6,543 nt of DNA from assembly GCA_030671915.1 (NCBI GenBank), contig DAOVHN010000146.1, positions 1 through 6,543 on the forward strand. The letters are read 5' to 3'. Made by a program: the position numbers and the translations under genes. Position 1 is the first letter of the stretch. Each line of letters opens with the position of its first letter. Positions 6,375 through 6,543 of this stretch are shown piece after piece. The notes below the pieces were generated by a model. That model saw only the letters and a program-made list of their open reading frames with translations. It had not been told where the DNA came from and did not search any database. This DNA comes from Pseudomonadota bacterium. GTDB lineage: Bacteria > Pseudomonadota > Alphaproteobacteria > UBA8366 > JADFVY01.

Positions 6375-6543
6375 CTATTGCGAGACGCGGTTGCGTCCGC
6401 CCTTCTTGGCGCGATACAGCGCCTGGTCGGCGGCCCTGGTTACCGCCTCGGGCGTCGGGTTTTTGTCCGAGCGTTCGGACACGCCGATACTGATGGCAAC
6501 GGAAACCCTTTTCCCGCCATTTGATCTCTTGTTGGCGCTTTTC
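6375..6543 (-). CDS. GGDEF-domain protein (diguanylate cyclase family), C-terminal fragment
   Basis: On the minus strand a reading frame is open from the window edge to the TAG at 6377-6375, giving 55 residues. They contain VSVAISIGVS, then ADQALYRAKKGGRNRV and a final SQ. This is the classic end of a GGDEF domain: the last core beta strand (SIGV) and the final helix ADxALYxAKxxGRNRV. GGDEF domains make cyclic di-GMP from two GTP or, if degenerate, act as sensors. The GG(D/E)EF active-site loop lies beyond the edge, so activity cannot be judged, nor can the sensory domains or membrane segments. A basic, polar stretch, SANKRSNGGKR, precedes the strand. The gene is convergent with the PBP gene, with 8 nt between the stops and no clear terminator in that gap. 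Confidence 0.9.
   Translation of the reverse strand, partial: KSANKRSNGGKRVSVAISIGVSERSDKNPTPEAVTRAADQALYRAKKGGRNRVSQ

Noticed and set aside
6366..6384. Possible bidirectional terminator between the PBP and GGDEF genes
   Set aside because: Only a 4-bp stem TCGC/GCGA with loop TATT is present and there is no T run on either strand.

Overview
The window reads as a housekeeping stretch of a GC-rich alphaproteobacterial chromosome. The sequences of RpoA, L17, RarA and the class A penicillin-binding protein (PBP) have an alphaproteobacterial flavour, and from general knowledge the order rpoA, rplQ, Do-family protease, rarA is familiar in that class. A Rhodospirillales-like source is plausible, but the genus cannot be fixed from this sequence alone. 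Codon use looks uniform, and I see no insertion sequence, tRNA, CRISPR array or phage gene.

Layout: (1) 1-1081 is the tail of the ribosomal alpha operon: the 3' part of rpoA, then rplQ, closed by a small palindrome and a strong intrinsic terminator at about 1110-1135. (2) 1193-3936 is a two-gene unit. It holds a signal-peptide-bearing HtrA/Deg serine protease with two PDZ domains, then the AAA+ replication-recombination ATPase RarA, which starts at a GTG overlapping the protease stop by 4 nt. (3) 4018-4248 encodes a 76-residue secreted protein of unknown function with one Cys and a TPR-like helical hairpin, followed by its own intrinsic terminator at 4271-4298. (4) 4299-4434 is a non-coding leader with two adjacent palindromes and GC-rich stems. 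It precedes a 643-residue class A PBP (GT51 glycosyltransferase plus transpeptidase) at 4435-6366. (5) The right edge holds the C-terminal 55 residues of a minus-strand GGDEF protein, convergent with the PBP gene and only 8 nt from its stop.

The genes join transcription and translation (alpha subunit, L17), periplasmic protein quality control (Deg protease), fork rescue (RarA), cell-wall synthesis (PBP) and probably cyclic-di-GMP signalling (GGDEF tail). Apart from the rpoA-rplQ and protease-rarA couplings, nothing shows that they form one pathway. I found no convincing new multi-gene system. The points most worth a second look are the conserved Glu replaced by Asp in the PBP glycosyltransferase motif, the small secreted protein, the protease start that lacks a Shine-Dalgarno sequence and may be leaderless, and the paired palindromes upstream of the PBP gene.
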